From Gluconobacter roseus NBRC 3990 (GTDB taxonomy: Bacteria > Pseudomonadota > Alphaproteobacteria > Acetobacterales > Acetobacteraceae), in contig NZ_BJLY01000001.1 in assembly GCF_006538885.1 (NCBI RefSeq), positions 310,001-374,000 on the forward strand: a DNA stretch of 64,000 nucleotides, written 5' to 3'. Positions 60,383-64,000 of the stretch are shown in pieces. The notes below the pieces were generated by a model, which worked only from the letters and a program-made list of their open reading frames with translations, searched no databases and was not told where the DNA came from. A program made the position numbers and the translations under genes. Position 1 is the first letter of the stretch. Every line of letters begins with the position of its first letter.

Positions 60383-61276
60383 TCAGCTCAGGACCAGAGC
60401 GCCGGAATGCTTGGCCTTGTCTTCGGGCTCGACATGGATGTGGATGGAGGCGCGGCCAAGTTCCGAGCGGATGGCGGCCTCGATCTGGTCGCAGATCTCG
60501 TGGGCATCGTGGACCGTAAGCGTGCTCGGGACCACGAGATGGAACTCCACGAAGGAAAGGGCGCCGACCTTGCGGATGCGCAGGTCATGGGCCTCGAGCG
60601 CACCCGTGGCGCTTTCGGAAATCACGGCCTTGACCGCATCCATCTGTTCGGGCGAGGGCGCTTCGTCCATCAGCCCGGACAGGGAGTGCTTCATCATGGA
60701 GAAGCCCGCGCGCATGACGTTCAGCGCCACCAGAGCGGACAGCACGGCATCGAGCCGGTCCCATTTGAACAGCGGGATCAGCGACACGCCGATAACGAGT
60801 GCTACCGTCGCCCAGACATCCGAGACCACATGCTCGCCCGCAGCCTGAAGGGCCTGTGAGGACTGTTTGCGGCCGACCGTGATCAGGGTGCGGCCCCAGG
60901 CGAGATTGACCAGTCCGGCCAGCGCATTAAGCGCGACACCGGAGAAGGGCGCGTTGACCGGTTCGGGGTGGCGCCAGTCATGGATGGCGATGACCAGAAT
61001 GCCGATGGCGGTGAGGACGACCAGCACGCCTTCGATGACGGCGGAGAGATACTCCGCCTTGCCGTGGCCATAGGGGTGGTTATCGTCGGCGGGAAGGGCT
61101 GCAACGGACATGGCCCAAAGCGTTCCGACGGCTGCGACGACATTCAGGATGGTCTCGATCGCGTCAGACAGCAGGGCTTCCGAGCCCGAGACCAGATAGG
61201 CCGCGTATTTGATGGCCAGCACCACCACACTCAGCACGATAGAGGCGCGGGCGACCTTGATGCGGGTGGATGTCAT
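60383..61276 (-). CDS. Cation diffusion facilitator (CDF) transporter, FieF-like
   Basis: A 297-residue protein with six predicted spans. Metal-site parts are SEALLSDAIETILNVVAAVG (span 2) and DDNHPYGHGKAEYLSAVIEG. The C-terminal cytoplasmic ZT-dimer domain (about 205-290) includes AHDLRIRKVGALSFVEFHLV and HEICDQIEAAIRSELG. It should export Zn2+, Fe2+ or Mn2+ with proton antiport. It lies 9 bases after a second CDF gene. The region 60183-60382 between it and the ClC gene shows no further gene. Confidence 0.92.
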   Translation of the reverse strand: MTSTRIKVARASIVLSVVVLAIKYAAYLVSGSEALLSDAIETILNVVAAVGTLWAMSVAALPADDNHPYGHGKAEYLSAVIEGVLVVLTAIGILVIAIHDWRHPEPVNAPFSGVALNALAGLVNLAWGRTLITVGRKQSSQALQAAGEHVVSDVWATVALVIGVSLIPLFKWDRLDAVLSALVALNVMRAGFSMMKHSLSGLMDEAPSPEQMDAVKAVISESATGALEAHDLRIRKVGALSFVEFHLVVPSTLTVHDAHEICDQIEAAIRSELGRASIHIHVEPEDKAKHSGALVLS

Positions 61277-61285
61277 GACATGTCC

Positions 61286-62341
61286 TCAGCAGCAGGGCTG
61301 GTGCGTGTCGCAGACTGAAGGCCGGGTTTCAAGCTGGAAAGTAGGATGGGCGATGTCAAAACGCGTCCGGATGAGTTCGGCAGCGCGGGCGATGACCAGA
61401 TCCGTGCTGACGGGTTTCGTGGGATCGCAGACGAGGTGAACGGTCAGGGCGGTCTCGGTCGTGCTCATGGCCCAGATATGCAGGTGATGCAGTCCGGAGA
61501 CGCCATCAAGCGACAGGAGCGCGGCCTGCACGGCGTCAGGATCGATTCCCGCCGGGACGGCATCGAGCGCCAGGTTCAGCGAGCTCCGCAGTAGCGACCA
61601 TGTTCCGATCACGATGGAAACCGATACGATCAGGCTCATGATCGGGTCGATGATCGTATAGCCCGTGAACGCGATCAGCAGCCCCGCGATGACGACCGAA
61701 AACGCCATGACGGCATCGGCCGCCATGTGCATGAAGGCACCACGGATGTTGAGGTCGCTCGATGCGCCTTTCATGAAGAGCAGGGCTGTCACGGCATTGA
61801 CGGCAATCCCGACCAGCGCCACCCAGCTGATGACCTCGCCCTGGACAGTCTGGTGCGAGAACAGGCGCAGGACGGATTCCCAGACGATGCCACCGGTGAC
61901 GAGCAGCAGGATCGTGGCGTTCGCAAGGGCCGAAAGGATTGTCGAGCGGCGCAGGCCGTAGGTAAAGCGCGCGCTGGACGGGCGCGTGGCCAGAACCTGC
62001 GCCAGCCAGGCCCCGGCGAGGCCAAGCACGTCTGACAGATTGTGTCCCGCATCCGCCAGCAGAGACATGGAGTGGGCCCAGACGCCCCACAGGGCCTCCC
62101 CCGCGACATAGGCCGTGTTTAAAAAAATGCCGACGGCAAAGGCCGTGCCAAAACTCGCAGGGGCATGAACATGGGCATGCCCGAAGCCGAACCCATGACT
62201 GTGCCCGTCACAATGGTCGTGATCATGGTGATGGTCATCATGATCATGGTCCACATGATCATGCGCGTGATGCTCATGAGGAAGGGTGGTGCCATGATGA
62301 TCGTGATCGCAGGCGCAGTCGTGATGGGGATCTGAGGTCAT
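61286..62341 (-). CDS. CDF transporter with His-rich N-terminus (CzcD/ZitB-like)
   Basis: A 351-residue protein. Residues 4-60 are extremely His/Asp-rich (HDCACDHDHHGTTLPHEHHA, DHDDHHHDHDHCDGHSHGFG) and form a metal-buffering tail. Six spans follow, with LLADAGHNLSDVLGLAGAWL in span 2 and MHMAADAVMAFSVVIAGLLI in span 5. A small C-terminal domain ends CDTHQPCC, giving more possible metal ligands. This is the CzcD/ZnT-like branch, a likely Zn2+/Co2+/Cd2+ exporter. It is transcribed before the FieF-like gene (9-base gap), giving a two-exporter operon. Confidence 0.93.
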   Translation of the reverse strand: MTSDPHHDCACDHDHHGTTLPHEHHAHDHVDHDHDDHHHDHDHCDGHSHGFGFGHAHVHAPASFGTAFAVGIFLNTAYVAGEALWGVWAHSMSLLADAGHNLSDVLGLAGAWLAQVLATRPSSARFTYGLRRSTILSALANATILLLVTGGIVWESVLRLFSHQTVQGEVISWVALVGIAVNAVTALLFMKGASSDLNIRGAFMHMAADAVMAFSVVIAGLLIAFTGYTIIDPIMSLIVSVSIVIGTWSLLRSSLNLALDAVPAGIDPDAVQAALLSLDGVSGLHHLHIWAMSTTETALTVHLVCDPTKPVSTDLVIARAAELIRTRFDIAHPTFQLETRPSVCDTHQPCC

Positions 62342-62501
62342 GGAGGCCAGTGCTGTGAGAATTGAGGGACGACCTTACTGCATGTGAGGCGGTCGTCCCA
62401 TATCTATTGCCGAACCGTGCGCGGCATGGTGTCGTGACTGATATGAACGGCAGCGCTCCTGATGCGTCAGGGGTGTGAACACGAAGAAGGATAAAGAGAC
62501 G

Positions 62502-63083
62502 ATGGCTGAAAAGCGTATTCTCATGATCGCGGGTGATTTCGTCGAGGATTATGAAATCATGGTGCCGTTCCAGATGCTGCTTCTGGTCGGGCACAAGGTC
62601 GATGTCGTCTCGCCGGGCAAGAAGGCCGGGGAGCAGGTCGCAACGGCCATTCATGATTTCGAGGGGCACCAGACCTATACCGAAAAGCGCGGCCATAACT
62701 TCACGCTGAACGCGACCTATGCGGGTGTGACGGCCGACGCCTATGACGCGCTGGTCATTCCGGGCGGTCGCGCGCCGGAACAGCTCAGCACCGATGAGAG
62801 TGTGCTGGATCTGGTCCGCGCTTTCGTCGAGAGCGGCAAGCCGGTCGCGGCTGTCTGTCACGGTCCGCAGCTTCTGGCGGCGGCAGGCGTTATCAAGGGG
62901 AAGAAGATCTCGGCCTATCCGGCCTGCCGGGCGGAAGTGCTGCTCGCCGGTGCCGAATACCAGTCCGTTCCGATGGATGGTGCGGTGACGGACGGCCAGT
63001 TCGTGACGGGACCGGCCTGGCCCGCGCATCCCGCCTGGATCGGGCAGTTCCTCAAGGTTCTGGGCACGCAGATCACGCCGTAA
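62502..63083 (+). CDS. DJ-1/PfpI family protein
   Basis: A 193-residue protein from ATG 62502 (MAEKRILMIAGDFVEDYEIM). It has the PfpI features: a Glu in VEDYEIMVPFQML, YDALVIPGGRAPEQL, and the nucleophile elbow KPVAAVCHGPQLLAAAG with the Cys-His pair. It may act as a glyoxalase/deglycase or chaperone-like protein; PfpI-type protease activity is also described. A longer start at 62475 is possible, but AAGGA lies before 62502 and the shorter form is family-like. It is divergent from the His-rich CDF gene. Confidence 0.88.
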   Translation: MAEKRILMIAGDFVEDYEIMVPFQMLLLVGHKVDVVSPGKKAGEQVATAIHDFEGHQTYTEKRGHNFTLNATYAGVTADAYDALVIPGGRAPEQLSTDESVLDLVRAFVESGKPVAAVCHGPQLLAAAGVIKGKKISAYPACRAEVLLAGAEYQSVPMDGAVTDGQFVTGPAWPAHPAWIGQFLKVLGTQITP

Positions 63084-63147
63084 GGGATTTGCGCTAAGCG
63101 TTCACAACACTGTGGCGAAACGTAGCCTGAAATCGTAGAGAGGGAGC

Positions 63148-63765
63148 ATGACGACTTCCTCTCATTCTCCCGATCCGCAGCCCAGACAACGCAGCGGCAG
63201 TTTTGGCCGTGCGGAAGGCCTCATGGAGCGCGCGTTTTTCGCGACACGCTGGATTGCGGCGCCGCTCTATTTTGGTCTGACGGTTGGCCTGCTTCTGGTG
63301 GCCTTCAAGTTCTTCCAGCAGCTGCTCGGGCTGGTACTGAAAGCCTCAGGGCTGGATTTCGACGACGTGTTCGTCGGCGTTCTGGACCTGATCGATCTGG
63401 TTCTGCTGGCCAACCTGCTGCTGATCGTCATGTTCTCGGGGTACGAAAATTTCGTCTCGCGCCTCGATATCCGCAGCCATGAGGATTATCCGAGCTGGAT
63501 CGGGCATGTCACGTTCGGGGACATCAAGATCAAGCTTATGGCCTCGATCGTGGCCATGTCCGCGATCCATGTGCTGGCAGACTTCATCCGCGTGGACGAG
63601 ACCTCGACGCGGGCTCTGGAATGGAGCGTAGGTATCCATCTCGCCTTTGTCGTTTCCGGCGTGCTGATGGCCATTATGGACCGGATCATGGAAGGCTCCC
63701 CGGACACGCATCATGCTGATCCGGCGCCGGCTGTCTCGAAAACGGCAGGGGACGGGCACCACTGA
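63148..63765 (+). CDS. UPF0114 (YqhA-like) membrane protein
   Basis: A 205-residue protein with three or four spans. It has the family segments MERAFFATRWIAAPLYFGLT, VGVLDLIDLVLLANLLLIVM and FSGYENFVSRLDI, then GDIKIKLMASIVAMSAIHVL. GAGGGAG precedes the ATG. The function of UPF0114 is unknown. The TGA overlaps the next gene's ATG by one base (TGATG), so the two are translationally coupled. Confidence 0.88.
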   Translation: MTTSSHSPDPQPRQRSGSFGRAEGLMERAFFATRWIAAPLYFGLTVGLLLVAFKFFQQLLGLVLKASGLDFDDVFVGVLDLIDLVLLANLLLIVMFSGYENFVSRLDIRSHEDYPSWIGHVTFGDIKIKLMASIVAMSAIHVLADFIRVDETSTRALEWSVGIHLAFVVSGVLMAIMDRIMEGSPDTHHADPAPAVSKTAGDGHH

Positions 63766-64000
63766 TGATCCGTATTACCGAACTGCGCCTGCCCCTGGAT
63801 CATCCGGAAGAGGCGCTGCGTGAGGCTGTGCTTGCGCGTCTGAATATTGCCCCGGAAGGCCTGAAGGCCCTGCATGTGGCGCGTCGTGGATATGATGCCC
63901 GCAAGCGTGGCCATATCGTGCTGGTCTATAATGTGGACTGCGATGTTGCCGATGAAGCCACGGTACTGGCGGCGCATGAAGGCGACCAGCATGTGCGGCC
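63765..64000 (+). CDS. FAD-dependent oxidoreductase, COG2509-like (N-terminus only)
   Basis: The gene begins ATG 63765 and runs off the window; 78 complete codons are seen. MIRITELRLPLDHPEEALRE followed by LHVARRGYDARKRGHIVLVY matches, by memory, the N-terminal domain of uncharacterised FAD-dependent dehydrogenases (COG2509), which precedes the FAD-binding fold. The nucleotide-binding motif itself would lie beyond the window. It is coupled to the UPF0114 gene by TGATG. Confidence 0.7.
   Translation, partial: MIRITELRLPLDHPEEALREAVLARLNIAPEGLKALHVARRGYDARKRGHIVLVYNVDCDVADEATVLAAHEGDQHVR

Overview
The window looks like chromosomal DNA of an acetic acid bacterium (Acetobacteraceae), most likely Gluconobacter. 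It is GC-rich. It has the alphaproteobacterial order rimP-nusA-ylxR-infB-rbfA-truB-rpsO-pnp, a system I cytochrome c maturation exporter (ccmAB), and an aldo/keto reductase that closely resembles the Gluconobacter oxydans AKR11B4 enzyme as I remember it. No rRNA, tRNA or CRISPR array was seen.

Layout. 1-5 kb: end of a DedA/YqaA-type membrane protein, a cytochrome b561, ccmBA, and a two-gene amino acid ABC importer whose binding protein and permease are fused. 5.0-7.9 kb: a compact leftward three-gene operon around a membrane-anchored, single-module Clp-like AAA+ ATPase with two unrecognised membrane-tethered partners; this is my best candidate for an undescribed system. 8-17.8 kb: the translation and RNA-metabolism operon, preceded by a promoter and a terminator-type hairpin that touches the rimP TTG start. 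17.8-36 kb: housekeeping and accessory genes. These include a nitronate monooxygenase-like protein, a FUSC exporter split at a run of 13 G, a glycine-rich lipoprotein, a secreted VOC protein, a nucleoside hydrolase, hemW, kup, a yggS gene frameshifted at a run of 8 G, rsmB, an aldo/keto reductase, an OmpR/EnvZ-type pair, a cysteine synthase, a rhodanese and a DUF2272 lipoprotein. mtnA lies at 36-37.1 kb.

37.2-53.6 kb is a surface-polysaccharide region: two paralogous GT4 enzymes, a nucleotidyltransferase-like/HAD fusion whose first half has lost its signature residues, an AT-rich GT61 gene among insertion sequences and remnants (41.4-46.2 kb), an EAL-domain c-di-GMP protein, another GT4 enzyme, the AKR11B-type reductase, an O-antigen-ligase-like protein, and a COG0523 GTPase with a WD40 protein. 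53.6-64 kb: a MIP channel with a His-rich tail, an HWE histidine kinase with a receiver protein, a SelW-like protein, a class A acid phosphatase, a ClC transporter, two adjacent CDF metal exporters, a DJ-1/PfpI protein, a UPF0114 protein and the start of an FAD-dependent oxidoreductase.

Functional names rest on motif recognition by eye. No database search was run. Start codons were moved from the longest reading frame where ribosome binding sites or family alignment suggested it.
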